The notes beneath the pieces are model-generated. The model was given only the letters and a program-made list of their open reading frames with translations, was not told the DNA's origin and searched no databases. This document shows, piece by piece, positions 1 to 11,221 of a stretch of 64,000 nucleotides of DNA (the stretch's first letter is position 1; every line of letters begins with the position of its first letter). Source of the DNA: Paramacrobiotus metropolitanus (Eukaryota > Tardigrada > Eutardigrada > Parachela > Macrobiotidae); NCBI RefSeq assembly GCF_019649055.1, contig NW_026570233.1, positions 1,775,723 to 1,839,722 of the forward strand, given 5' to 3'. The position numbers and the translations under genes are program-made.

Positions 1-1382
1 TTCGCTCACTGTTAAAGAAAAACTTAGACCTTTTCATATTTTGAAAAACTTCGCAATAATCATGATTAAAGGCCGAATGAGAATTTGTTTGAGAAAGCTT
101 ACCGGCGCCTTTACAGTTCTCACATATGCAATGATAGTCTACGCTTTCTGGGCACGTATCTGTTAGATGATTTTTCGTACAGTAACCACACACAGAATCA
201 TTGTTACAATTTGCTGCAGTGTGGTAGTATTGGCAACATTTAGCGCACTGAGATGCATGGAAGTTGTCGCTAACAGGACATGAATACCAGCCAAAAAGTA
301 CGCACTTTTTAGCCATTAGCACATCTCGCACTGCTGAATCTGCTTCAATGACAATTGCACAGGTTAAACGACCCTCACGATTACTTTTCAATCTTTTCAC
401 TATTTTCACGCTGCTTTCATTAAACTGATTTTTTTAGCACAATTCATTCAGAAATTTATCGTCAGAAACTTTAATAGTGTCAGAGCGGCATCCGCTCTCT
501 ATAGAATCGTTCGATAGAATATTTCATTAGAATTGTATGCTTTGCCGATAGCCTAGTGGTGCCTCTCTCGGCCTTAGAGTATGGAGGTTGTGGGTTCGAT
601 TCCCTCAATCGGCAGATTTTTGCGAAAATACCCAATGCTTTAGACTGTTTAACCAGAAGCGCTTCACCTTTCGCTACGTCATCAGAGCTTTTGAATTCGA
701 TTACAATGGACTTACCGGATGCGGGTCGAGTTCCGGTTATGTTGGCATTTTCTGCTCCATTAGGAATGGCGGTTGTAAGGGCCTTGCTGAAATCGGTAAT
801 TTCTTTAGTGGTTGTGCGAGAGAAGTCGGTATTGGGGTGACCTTTCGGCCTAATAATGAGGACACTTTTCCGGTGGGATGGCGCCGAGAAGGACGAAGTT
901 GCCTTTGCGTAGGTTCGTTGCGGCATGGAGACGTCGTCAGCTTTCGCTTGTTCATAGAGGCTGGCTAATCTGTCCAAAGATTCGTTATTGGATATCTTTA
1001 ATTTCGCCATATTACGATCAAGTTCTTCGACATTGGTTTGGTGTACGGTATCCATCTGCTCCACAAGGGAACGCAAAGTTTCTTTTGCACTCTGCAGGTC
1101 CGCATCTGTTCTCTCACGTATTTCCCGCTCAACTTTCAAACTTTCCTTGAGTTTGACATTTTCAGTTTCGAGAATAGTCACTCGTCCGGCGAGAGATGAC
1201 AGCTCCTTGCATGATTCCCGAATAATAGGAAGCAAGAGGTCAAACACGTCTCGGTTGTTCGGTGAGGGTTTGTAGGTCGACGAGTTAACATAGCCATCCA
1301 TCTTGGCGACCAAATCAGTTAACGTGGAGGTCATTGTGGCCGGCGCAATACGGGCCGGTTTTGCACTGGAGTAACAAGGCAT
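1..1382 (-). pseudogene. LINE ORF1 (gag-like, coiled coil plus zinc knuckles), interrupted
   Basis: The reading frame starts at an ATG at 1382 and encodes a heptad-rich segment (about 1120-1230) followed by an RRM-like stretch. It is interrupted by a tRNA-like insert at about 466-616. After the insert the frame resumes and hits an in-frame TAA next to a run of seven A (about 430-440). It then continues through a CX2CX4HX4C knuckle (CAKCCQYYHTAANC, about 225-265), a CX2CX3HX4C knuckle (CGYCTKNHLTDTC) and a third Cys/His cluster near 60-120. ORF1 proteins of this kind coat element RNA and act as chaperones (family knowledge). The insert and the stop make this copy dead. It is partial at the left edge. 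Confidence 0.7.
466..616 (+). repeat. tRNA-like short retroposon inside LINE ORF1
   Basis: Bases 544-614 form a tRNA-like unit: acceptor halves GCCGAT and ATCGGC, a D-arm/A-box-like AGCCTAGTGG and a canonical B-box GGTTCGATTCC. The anticodon arm is poor and the T stem has a mismatch, so a working tRNA is unlikely. The insert also carries about 78 bases on the 5' side of the tRNA unit, including a perfect seven-pair hairpin AGAGCGG-CAT-CCGCTCT at about 482-498. It interrupts the LINE ORF1 reading frame. The best reading is a tRNA-derived SINE or tRNA pseudogene. Confidence 0.6.
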
Positions 1383-1446
1383 GATAACAATTAATAAGTT
1401 GGAGCGGATAAAAACTGCAGTTAAAAGAACTTTTGAACAACAATTA

Positions 1447-2932
1447 ATCAATAACGACGTAATCGATTATCACGGCGGTATCATGCGGCGACGGCTCCTC
1501 TGGTGTAAATGCCGGTGCATACTCAATGTAGATATTTGGTGTCTGGGAAGCAGTTGCAAACGGAGTCCGGTACTGTGTCACCGAGGGCGGACTGGCTGGT
1601 GGCGCTACCGAGCTTAGCAGAGTCAGACCAGCGTACCCGTCAAAGATGACCGCAGATGTATTGCATCCAATTCATACTTGGACGCATTCCTAAAATACGG
1701 ACAAATTAAATCAGAGTACGTTTGGAGCTGCTGTAACTGCATCTCCACAATCGTGACGCTTGTTTTACGTTTCGAACAATTGGTCGGCGGCTTCTCCTGT
1801 GGCGTGTTACTGTTACGCTTCTGATCGCAATTCTAATTACTTTTACAATGAAAGTCATCTTAAATTTAGCCACACTCGGTGTAGCTAAATGGATAAGCCT
1901 TCGGGTTTTGAAAGATAGCCTACATCGAGCGCGGTTTGGACTTAGATGGGTGACCACTGAGTTCATGCTGCGAGTGCACGGCCCGTCAGGCCTGTGTGCG
2001 AAGTGGTTAGTCAGCACCAGCGCTGACCGTACGGAGTGGCGTGTACGTTTCTTCGATGCCTGTGGTTAATACGGATTCTACTTGGATCAACTCACCACTT
2101 CGAATCGGAATTGTACGCCAACGGTGTGCTGGACCCGGTGGACGTACGAAGGCCCTCTGACTGAACTTTGATACGGATGCGATTTGGAGGATACTGATCT
2201 TGTTGTTCCGTGGCTTTGTGCCTTGTGCATGGCGCTTTATGCCCGTTTAAGCTACGGCAATTCTGTGACGTGTTACATCTGTAGTGTACGTATTACTGTT
2301 CTTTAACGGAGTGTGGTGACTTGACTAGCCATAGCATATTTGATGTTCTTCGTGAATAAGGATATGTGATAATGCCGAAATGTACCCGGCTTGGCTACTC
2401 AATAAACAATCAATCAATCAATCAAATGCAGAACTGAGAGAACAAAGTTACGGCTTCCGTGATCCTTGTTATTGGTTTGCCAACTTTATAAAAGGTAAAG
2501 TAAAAGTGACCAATAGTTCAAAAATTCTGACGCATACGTTTTTTATTTGTATTCCGTTTGTTGTTTAAACCAACTCCTAGTTTGAGAAAATTACCTGAAA
2601 TTTAAATAAAACCCGTAACCAGGGTTGTTATTGCTGTTGGCACACGAACCGCAAGATTCTTCTAGTTGCAACTGCACGCTACATGTCGCGTTCGGTCGTG
2701 ATATGAACCTCAACGTGCCGCCTTCACCGGCAAAGTATGGGCAGGGCACGGTGATGGTCCCGCCGCAATATTCACCGAGGTTGTCTGCAAAAGTGTTTAC
2801 CTGGTAATCCAAAACTAAGCATTTTGCAAGAACAAGGTTTTAGCACTCACAAGTAGGATAGACAGTTCCGGCAGAAAATGCAAAATCAAACTGAACAACA
2901 AGTACAGCTACTGCGGTAATCAACTTGATCAT
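1447..2932 (-). pseudogene. CUB-like secreted protein gene, disrupted
   Basis: Exon 1 (2851-2932) starts at ATG 2932 and encodes a signal peptide, with donor GTGAG in phase 1. Exon 2 (2595-2784) has acceptor TTTTGCAG and encodes the first half of a CUB-like domain with the YCGGTITVPCP core. Exon 3 (1447-1689), after an intron of about 0.9 kb, encodes the second half. It has homology to the third exon of the neighbouring gene in PPSVTQY and IEYAPAF, but the reading frame shifts near 1620-1630. The exon then runs straight into the non-LTR element at about 1447, so its donor and the Cys-rich last exon are missing from the window. Exon 1 is 82 bases and phase 1, like the next gene, so this is a sibling copy. 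Calling it a pseudogene rests on the frameshift and the insertion; a sequencing indel could explain the first but not the second. Confidence 0.75.
1850..2427 (+). mobile_element. Probable SINE/LINE tail with (CAAT)n end, in a CUB-gene intron
   Basis: This lies in the long intron of the disrupted CUB-like gene. Near 1880-1905 there is an A-box-like stretch (TAGCTAAATGG). Near 1938-1960 the string GACTTAGATGGGTGACCAC resembles the box C region of 5S rRNA. The 3' end reads AATAAACAATCAATC with a short CAAT tandem (2401-2427), typical of the tail of a LINE-mobilised retroposon. Limits on the left are uncertain, and the 5S similarity is from memory of the family and not aligned. Confidence 0.4.
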
Positions 2933-3977
2933 TTTCCTCCCGCGAAGTGGGTGCCCTGACCACCGTAAAAAGCCAAACTTCCGTCCAGTTGCAGAGAAAT
3001 TAAGCTTTAATAGAGGCTTGTCGGCTGCTGTTTATCTGTCGTTAGGAATAGTTGTTATCAGAACTAACGGAAGTGAACAATAAGACTTTTATCGACTTCG
3101 CTTCATGAGCACAAAGGTTCCTCATAATTATCAGTTTTCTGTAATTGCTCGCCAATTGTTACACAACACTGGTCAATTGTGAACGCAAATACAAGCATTC
3201 GCCGACTGGATGGCCTCGACGTCATCGAAAACTTTTGCGGGCTGAATGACTCAGGATTTATGGAAGAAGCCGGTTGAAGTCCACACCTTCGTTTGATTAA
3301 GTTCATCTCTTTACAGGACTCAAAATTAGTTTGGCGGAATTAAACACAGAGTACATTAAACACCTGGAGGAAAGCTGCGGTCTTACGAAGGATAATACAT
3401 ATAAAAGACAGGCAGTAGGATATACCTGTTTTTCATACTGTGTTTAAGGTAATTTCAGTTTCAGTTTTCGACAGCGAACTGCTAACGACACCGGTACACT
3501 TTTCTGCAATCTTAGTCAAGCTACATATACAAGGCACATCAAATCAAAGTCATATCAAGGTATGTAAAAGCACATCATTATTCTAAAATAACGCATTGTC
3601 ATGGCTTGAAACCAGTTCATTACTAAAACCATCAACAAACCGATTTGCAAATAAATATGAAAAGACATTTTTACACTCTGATTTATTTACTTTGGCGCTT
3701 CAGCCGGTAGTTATAGCAAATTTCCAATGGTCCTTTTTGAAGCACTGTTTTGGCCCTTTTATTTGGCTGCAAGAAAAAATCATTCGTTTAAGTGTTATAG
3801 CGTTTATCTGGAAATATTTGAAAACACATCGGCTGTTTCTTCAGTTTAGGTTATTGCACAAAAAAAGAAAAAGACAAAGAAACCACGTTTGCCAACATGG
3901 CTTAATTCCTTTAAAAGTAAATTCAACGTAAATTTTTAAGTCTCGCAATTTTTTCGCCATCTGCGACTGATCACGCG
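2933..3977. other. Intergenic, no gene recognised
   Basis: This is the spacer between the disrupted CUB-like gene and the three-module CUB-like gene. Short open frames at 3103-3306 and 3596-3931 lack coding character. A TATA-like ACATATAAAAG lies near 3397-3407 on the plus strand, but I see no convincing gene behind it. Confidence 0.4.
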
Positions 3978-6900
3978 TTAAAATTTTACACTGGCTGTAA
4001 GCGACTTACTGCAGAAGCGCGCGTTTGCAGGATTCATTCCCTCTGTCGGAATATAAGAATATGGGCAGTTGATGCGGTCTTCGTTACCGTTTGAATCACA
4101 GAGCAAGTTTAGCGTAAGGGCCCCTTCCAGAGTTGGACAATACCCAGAATATCCGGTACGGTTTCGCTCTGTGTGCCAAATTGAATGAGTTAAATCTCCA
4201 AAGGGATACCGACTCTGGAGTCTGTACAATATAGCCACGCACTACACATGGGCGCCCTTAGCAATTTCTGATGCGGATTATATTGATGTGTTCTTTGATA
4301 AGCAGTTCAGTACAGTAACTGCTTTGTTAGACTTTAGCGCAACGAGAAATTACTGATAACTCGTATTCTGTTACTTCGATGAGTTCGACACTATTGTATA
4401 CGTACAACATGCATAACAGTTGTTAACTTCACTTACTGGAGTAAACGGCATAATCAAGATAAATATCTCCGAGTGGCTCGAAAGCCAGTACCACGGATGG
4501 TTGTTTTTCATACGGCGATAAATACTGCGCGATCGATAAGTCCGAGGAAGAAGATTGTGCTATCTGTTTTTCCCGTCGCAGGTCAGGTTCTCCCGGATAT
4601 TGCTTAAGGATCGACACCGATCTGCCTCGTCTATGAATGTGATCGTTGAAAACTACTGACAGCGATATTTAATGCGTTCCGTATGTGATTACTTGATGTT
4701 GAAATAAAAAGCGAATGTGTCGTTATTATCAGTGCCACAGTTGCTTGGCAGACTGATGTTCACGCTAAAGGCGACATTGCGCCGCGTAACGGTTAGGTTC
4801 CCCACGCGTCCACGCTGGTAATACAACGCATCGGGACACGGAATAGTCAATGTATTTTGCTTCCAATTCAATGCCACTAGGAATAACCAACTTGAGCAAG
4901 AAAATTAAAGAAGCTGAATAATGTTTGTTCTTACGCCTTTGATACGTCACTCTTGAATCTACAAATATTCGAAGATAAGTTGTGATCTTAAAAGTAGAAA
5001 CAATTTTGGATTACCGTCTTTAACGCACTGACTGTCCTCCGCTGGATTCAGTCCGAGGGAATCTTCGTAGTTTCTAGGGCAGTAAATACGGGTAGTTTGT
5101 TGCTCGCATAGCAAACTATTGTGGATAAAACCACGGAGAGCGCCACAGTAGGTACTTTGGGATCCTGGTTGGTCCGTTCCTGTTTACAAGAAAATAACTT
5201 CTAACGGTGAGTTTAGAAAAAAAATGGTTTTCGTAAGCATTCAAAATCTGTATGCCCCGTTTGACTAAAGTCACTAAACAGTCTAAACTATATGTGCAAA
5301 CTATTAGAACTAAAACTCATAAAACAGTAGTTGAAAACGTACCAAGCAAAACAGTAAAATCGATCAGAATATCGCGCTTGGAATCACATTCTGTATCATC
5401 GCTTTTTCTGCGGTACAGTAGATGGATGCGAGGTTGCCGGTCGTAGCTCGTGATGTACTGTGAGACCGAAGGGACGAATGATGTGACATTTTGCTGTTTT
5501 AGTGTTTTACCCAGAGTGCGATTGTTGCCGAATCCTTCGTAAATTTCGAGCGCATGAGACCGGGAACCGTTTCCCCCGGTGACAATTTGTCTGGAACAAA
5601 AGCTTAACAATCAGTCAAGAAATTAGCTGATATATGACAAAATCATCCATCTTAAATGCATTTTACCGGATATTTAGATAGATCGCAAAACTGTGGAACA
5701 TCGAGTTCGTGCAGTTATCCTGTAACTGCACCGTGACCTCGCAACTTTTCCTCGGAGTACCGCGGAATGCAAGCGATCCGGAAACAGGTTTGGCTTCGGT
5801 TGGACAAGGAAAGGTAATGACGTCATTGCAACGTTGTTCTACGTTTACTAAAACGATAAAAAAAGGTGTCAGGGAAAAGAGGGACAACTCTGTCTAGTGC
5901 TACAGCTCAACTTGTGGGATTGGTTGTGCTGAAAGGAGATGGCGGTGCCGGCAACGATGCTACAAAACACTCAGATATCCAAAGGAACAAAATTATCCAA
6001 AGGAACAGACAATTCTTACTGCATTGCAAACTTCTGTTCTGAGCCGGCTTGTATGTGTAACTGTTAGCGTCAAATTCGTAGCTTCTAGGGCAGTTAATGC
6101 GATTGTCAGTAGAGTCACAAATCAGTCGCCGGCTAACATAAACCTGAAGTGCGCTGCATAATACGGCTGTCTGATATTGTCCCGCCAAGCCTGTAATCAG
6201 TAAGTTGCTTTCTTTGGTCTGTAATCAGTAATTATTGAACCATTGTTGCCTAATGTACTTTCGGTAACAACGTAATCAATGGTAATGTTGGTATCAATGC
6301 TGTCGTCGACTTCCGACAACGTAAATGCCGGCATGTATTCGATGAATATTGATGGCGCCTGTCCAACATTCGCTAGGGGTGTTTTATACTGCGTCACGGA
6401 TGGCGGGTTGGCTGTGGAGCTTAGAGACTTGGAAGGAAGCAGCGTCATTACCGGTTTGCCGGATGCAACACTTCGCAAATGAATCGCGTCCATTTGGTAC
6501 TTCGTTGCGTTTCTGTGAAGGAGCAACCGGTACACTGGTAATAATTTTAAAAAAACAGGTACCTATTTTACCGCCGCCTACAAAAACGTGCCCAAGCAAA
6601 TTACTGTCACGTGGTAAGTTTTTTATTATAATCACATATAATTGTAATTAGATAGTACAGATACAATAAGTGTAAGTAATTGGCAGCAGATTAAGTATTT
6701 ACGATGAAGAAAATACAACGTATAACAGGCTAGCAGGTACTACGTACAGCTGAAAACTCGATATGAAACGGCATCGACTCACCTGAAATTCAGGTAAAAT
6801 CCATATTTCGGCAAGATATTTGAATAGGGGTCATTAGCACATGGAATGCAAGGATCCGTTAGTCTCAGTTCTACTCTGCATGGTTTCCGTGGTCGCGAAA

Positions 6901-7136
6901 TAAATTTCAGTGTTCCACCTTCTCCGGTTGCATATGGGCACGGCACAGTAATGGTTCGGCCGCAGAATTCCGCAAGGTCATCTGAAAGTCGTTAACACTG
7001 TAGTACGCTGTGTATGACAATAATCCTGATCTATCTTAAAAGAATATCACTCACAATGTGGATAATTTATGGCTGTGGAAAATCCCTTAGAAGTCTGACT
7101 TAGTAGAATAAGTAGTGTGCTCGCTATTTTAATCAT
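3978..7136 (-). CDS. Secreted protein with three CUB-like modules (10 exons)
   Basis: The model joins 7055-7136, 6783-6981, 6259-6512, 6020-6190, 5667-5847, 5343-5590, 5015-5179, 4693-4876, 4437-4630 and 3978-4168, giving about 622 aa. Exon 1 encodes a signal peptide (MIKIASTLLILLS). Each module is three exons: a first CUB half (a Cys-Gly start in module 1, then a PCP core, ending in a YLNIR-like strand), a second CUB half (LEIYEG, QY, IDF/IDYVV strands) and a Cys-rich linker (LxC...RINCPxxY...QC). All junctions keep the phase pattern 1, 2, 1. No signal exon precedes modules 2 and 3, and the linker ends in a phase-1 donor (TGCA then GTAAG), so the modules should be spliced together. CUB domains bind proteins or sugars outside the cell (family knowledge); the ligand is unknown. 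The last acceptor could also lie at 4195/4196, adding nine residues. Confidence 0.72.
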
Positions 7137-7276
7137 TTTGTGTGTCCGAGTGGTGGTGGCAATGGCGCTTGTGTATCGGAACATGGAAAATACTGAATTA
7201 CAGGTAGCCTAGTTTAACCAGTAAAGCCACCGCGTGTACGCTTTCGCATATTGCAGAACCGCACTTTATAACCGAT

Positions 7277-7284
7277 TTTATATA
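7277..7284 (-). promoter_or_regulatory. TATA box of the three-module CUB-like gene
   Basis: The minus strand reads TATATAAA about 140 bases upstream of the ATG at 7136, implying a 5' UTR of roughly 110 bases. A second TATAAAG lies just downstream of it. Position and consensus only. Confidence 0.45.
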
Positions 7285-8240
7285 CCGGTACTGTAACTCT
7301 TCATAGCGTTGACTCGTGTCTCAGTAAGTGTTAGTGCAATAACTTCGCGCGATAACTTTAGGCGGGTTGTGATTTAAAAGCGAAACTGAATTTGTTATGG
7401 TTGCTTAACTACACGAGGTGCCTGTATGAAGTGGCCCCGTCTACATACGCGTTTGTAAAGCCACTTCGAGAGGTGGATTTCCTGCACCGCAAGTATCTTC
7501 GGTTCGAAGTTGAGACTTAACCTGATCGCTTTCACATAAGGTATCGAGGTTACAAAGGAACAGCGTACTTGTTAACAAAACGGAGCTCTTGTTATCGGCT
7601 GCGTCTTATCTTTGCAAAAATGGAGTAGGACGCCATTCATTAGAGATTATTAGAGCCTTTGTCCCATTGAGGAACAATTCTACTGTGGGACCAGAGTGCT
7701 TAAATAGCTACTGTAGTACGTAACTCAAATCAGTCCGCGTAAAATATAAAACCTCCTACCTGATGAAATGGAGAAAACCGGTTTCTCGGGAAAACTGTTA
7801 TGAGCTGCTAATACTGGTAATAATTCAGGCGTGTAGACTCAGACTAGATTGTAGAATAACAGGTCGAATAAAATGAATGGGATATAGGGCAATTACAGTA
7901 TGTTGTCATTAAAGCCATAATTCATATTTAGCGTTTCTACCAAACCCGTTAGCAAATACTTACTGAGATTAATATGCCGGTACATGCCAGTTTATCTTCC
8001 AAATAAGTCGTGATTGGGAAACGAAATATGCATTTATTAGGTGACATCACTTCGAACTTTTTGCAATGCCGCGAAAACATCAATGAACTTTAATGGAAAT
8101 ATCACAAACACTTTTACAGTTAAACGCTAAGACGTTCTAGAAATAATTTTGATTTTTCAGAATAAATTGTCGAGCCTCTCAACTGCCAGCCGCCAAAAAC
8201 AATCCGAATAGTGTCACTGCCTCACAATTTCAGAAACGGT
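7285..8240. other. Intergenic, no gene recognised
   Basis: This AT-rich spacer lies between two CUB-like genes. No open frame with splice signals or family similarity was seen. Confidence 0.4.
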
Positions 8241-9758
8241 TCACGGTGTTTTCTGCATTCTATAAAATGAACTGAGGTACGTTAAGAACGACTGATAAGT
8301 ACTGATGCACGCTTTTGATGCACCGGTGCGGAAAACTAAATCGGTGGATTCCGATGTCCCAGGGTCGACGCTGGATATGGTCAAATTACCACGCGTGCAG
8401 TCCACTATGATCGGGTCGTAATTAGATGCCCGCTTCTCTCTGGTCATCCCTGTCTTCATCAAGATCCAGGTATGGAGGTCGTTGAGGATGAGACGGCAGC
8501 TGAGTGTGTTATCTCCTTCGAAAACCGTTATTAGCGAGTCCACTAAATCCACATCCGCCTCGGGCATGTTGATGCTGCCGCGGCGACACGTGACGATGAA
8601 GGGGGTTACCAGGTACCAGGGGATATCCACCGGTGGGCGCGCCGTCGTATTGGACTGCCACCAGTTCCACCAATCCTGTGTCGTATGCACCCAGGGATAT
8701 TCCGTTGTAGGTGGCCAAACTGTTGTTGTTGCTGTTATTGGTCTAAGTGTAGTAAGGATCTTGCACTGGGCGGTATCCGTTGGGTTTAGACCTAGAGACT
8801 GGGTGTAGTTGGTTGGGCAGTTGATGCGGCTTACGTTCTGCGGACAGTACAGATTGTCGTGGATGAAGCCGTTGAGTGCATGGCAGTATGTATTGAAAGG
8901 AGTGGATGTGCCTGTAAAATCGAAGTCGTTAAATTTTTGTATTATTATCAAATGGAGGAAGGTATGGATCGGAAGTACCGTGAATGAGGGTGTAGTCGAT
9001 CACGATATTGTAACCGGTTAGTGTGGCGGTGGTGCCGTTAGATCTATCATATACCAGATGGATGCGTGGCGCGCTACTATAGCGCGTCAGATACTGTGCC
9101 AGCGAGTTCCACGGATAATAAATTAGCTGATTCGTAAATAGTTTGCCCAGTGTCCGGCTGTTCCCAAACGTTTCCTCGATTTTGAAAACATGACCGGTTA
9201 ACGTGGAGATCGTCCTAAAGTAGTGATGATAGAAAGGTGCTCGTGTTATTGTCTAGGATGGTGTTCGGATTATTATTCATTATTGTCTACAACGAGGTAG
9301 CAAAAATATTGGTTATGGTAAACGGTGATATACCTCAGGTTAAGATATAAAGCAAAACCGTCGAAAAATGTGTTGTCACAGTTCTTCTCTAGTGCTAGTG
9401 TGACCTCGCAGGTACGCCTTGGTAAACTGGCGAATTGAATGGTGCCCGCCCGACCTATTCTGTCTGTTGGACAAGGAATGGTAATCACTTGGCCGCATCG
9501 CTCTTCAATGTCCACTGCCAAAACATTCATCAGACTAAATTAGACAATATTAGCCGTTTTTTGGACAATTTTTGCTTACCTAATGGATAAGTATATTCCC
9601 GAGATTGTGGCACTAAAAAAAATAGTAAAATTCGCAGTAATTGCAAATAGTTTTGAAAACACCTTGTTCTTACAGACTTCATCCTTTATTTGAGAACTGT
9701 CGATATCTTCGGCGCTAGCCAGAGATAATACGAAGAGACAAAACAAATACGTCCGCAT
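8241..9758 (-). CDS. Secreted CUB-like protein with long C-terminal region (4 exons)
   Basis: Exons 9674-9758, 9334-9514, 8979-9214 and 8241-8911 join in frame to 390 aa. The introns (159, 119 and 67 bases) all start GT and end AG. Residues 1-18 form a signal peptide (MRTYLFCLFVLSLASA). Residues 29-167 are one CUB-like module (EERCGQVITIPCP, ALYLNLR, QYLTRYSS, IVIDYTLI). The last exon begins with the family linker (CHALNGF...RINCPTNY). It then has a Thr/Trp/Pro-rich spacer and two further Cys segments (CRRGSINMP, DCTRGNLTIS) that look like partial repeats of the first CUB half. The exon sizes and phases of the module match the neighbouring gene (exon 2 is 181 bases, like exon 5 there), so both come from one duplicated unit. 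Function is inferred only as secreted binding protein. Confidence 0.8.
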
Positions 9759-9834
9759 TTTCAATGCATAGACTATACTAACCTACCAACAGGTTTCGCG
9801 AGCCTCAGAGAATGCTGCAGTGCCTAATCCACGA

Positions 9835-9842
9835 ATTATATA
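9835..9842 (-). promoter_or_regulatory. TATA box of the single-module CUB-like gene
   Basis: The minus strand reads TATATAAT about 80 bases upstream of the ATG at 9758, a suitable distance for a start site near 9810. Inferred from position. Confidence 0.4.
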
Positions 9843-10906
9843 CTCTGCACAGATATATTTAAAAACTGTAAAAATTGACAATGAAGTTTATCTGATTTGA
9901 TAAGCGAGTGCGACAATTCTCTTTTGATAAATGACTGCTCGCAGAAATGAAACAATTTTATCGCGTTAATTGTTGTTGTTGACCATTGTGTGTCTGATAC
10001 AAAGTACAATGAAACAATTGTTCACTACCAGTGTCTACATGCGTTTGTCTGAAGCTCAACAAGATGCACGAACTTTTACAGCACTGTTTGACATAAAGAC
10101 AATGCGAAAAGGACCAAAAGCGATGTGATGATACAAAAACAGTGCAAAAGACAAGTGTTTTACCGTTGAACGAAATAGAAATTTGATGCGACAATGCAGC
10201 TGTTATGCTAACCGGTGGAACAGTTAAATGGCTCATGATCAACGTTTTGGCGGGCTACTGTTGTTGCCTTTATTAAAGATACCAGTCAGATTTGGCAACA
10301 GTTGCTGGAGTTCAGTTGCTGGATGCATACTGTCGCTTCTGTAATGCTACTAAAGCAGCAAAGTAGCCATTTTAAAAAATACAGTCACCGAATTAACCAT
10401 TATTTAAATTATATAATTTCAAAGGTATCAAACCCGTAAATTTTGACGGTGCTTCGTGCGCACCAGAGGAACACACAGAGTATTTTTATATGAATGCCGT
10501 GTTTCCTTGCTATGATACCGAATAACTGCTTCAGTGAAGTGCAGTAACTTAGAAAATCTAACGTGGCTTCCGTCATGAAAAATGTAGCACGGCAAGTACA
10601 GGAAAATGTTAAGTTTTATATTTTGATATGTAGTTGACGAGTACGAGTAAAAAGGCGCAGAGACTTGACTCTTTATGGCTCGGTAAAATTAATAGCCGCA
10701 GAAATCATAAATTATTAATACCACTACGGCCTGCTATGTACAGAGTAAACTGTAATGATTGTATCACATATTGCATGAAAACTAGAATAAAATAAACAAA
10801 AACCTTTAAGCCCAATCCATTGGAATCTGAAAAATTGTGACATACCCTATCGCAACATAGTCATTACCCAAAAAGACTCGAACAGTTTTTTGGACAAAAT
10901 GACTGC
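9843..10906. other. Intergenic, one weak exon candidate
   Basis: There is no gene I can defend. A plus-strand exon candidate at 10425-10525 follows TTTCAAAG and reads through CAPEEHTEYFY to a TAA; it has coding-like residues but no visible partner exon. Confidence 0.3.
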
Positions 10907-11221
10907 TTACTGCCGCCCAACATAACAGTAACCACTGAAACCTTCGACTAACGGGCATTCTTCGGACGGAATACAAGCCAGCTTCTTGACGTTGTTGCTG
11001 TCATTATCCGGGCTCTGGTCATTGTTTCCTGTCCAAGTGGATTGGTTGGAGTCCAGCACTGGACAATCGTCATCTGTGTTGCATGCCTAAAGATGGATCA
11101 GAAGTGAAGATTTGCAGAGATCTAATGTTATCTAAAGATATGCTTCTGTAATCTGTACCCAGTATCTGGCCACTTCTTCTCCGAGATCCATGTAGCAGTA
11201 ACAGCGGGCGCCGGTGCATGT
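10907..11221 (-). CDS. Cys-rich secreted-type peptide, two 3' exons
   Basis: Exon 11159-11221 (acceptor TTTCGTAG, 21 codons, phase 0) encodes TCTGARCYCYMDLGEEV. Exon 10907-11086 (acceptor CTTTAG, phase 0) encodes ACNTDDDCPVL, an Asn/Asp-rich loop, then ACIPSEECPL and GYCYVG before TAA. The two exons carry nine cysteines, spaced like small disulfide-rich extracellular peptides. The intron is 72 bases with donor GTACAG. No signal-peptide exon could be placed upstream (11222-11600), so the gene is partial as modelled. I do not recognise the family. Confidence 0.45.

Larger units (their letters stand above)
1..1447 (-). mobile_element. Non-LTR retrotransposon, 5' part, inserted in a CUB-like gene
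   Basis: A LINE-type element read on the minus strand begins close to 1447, directly against coding sequence of the disrupted CUB-like gene, and runs off the left edge. It carries an ORF1 with a coiled-coil region and CCHC zinc knuckles, which is the usual ORF1 layout of CR1/jockey/I-type LINEs (family knowledge). No reverse transcriptase is in the window; it would lie left of base 1. The 5' boundary is inferred from where homology to the paralogous CUB exon stops, so it is good to a few bases only. Confidence 0.7.

Noticed and set aside
544-614. Functional tRNA gene
   Set aside because: Acceptor and B-box look right, but the anticodon arm does not form and the T stem has a mismatch.
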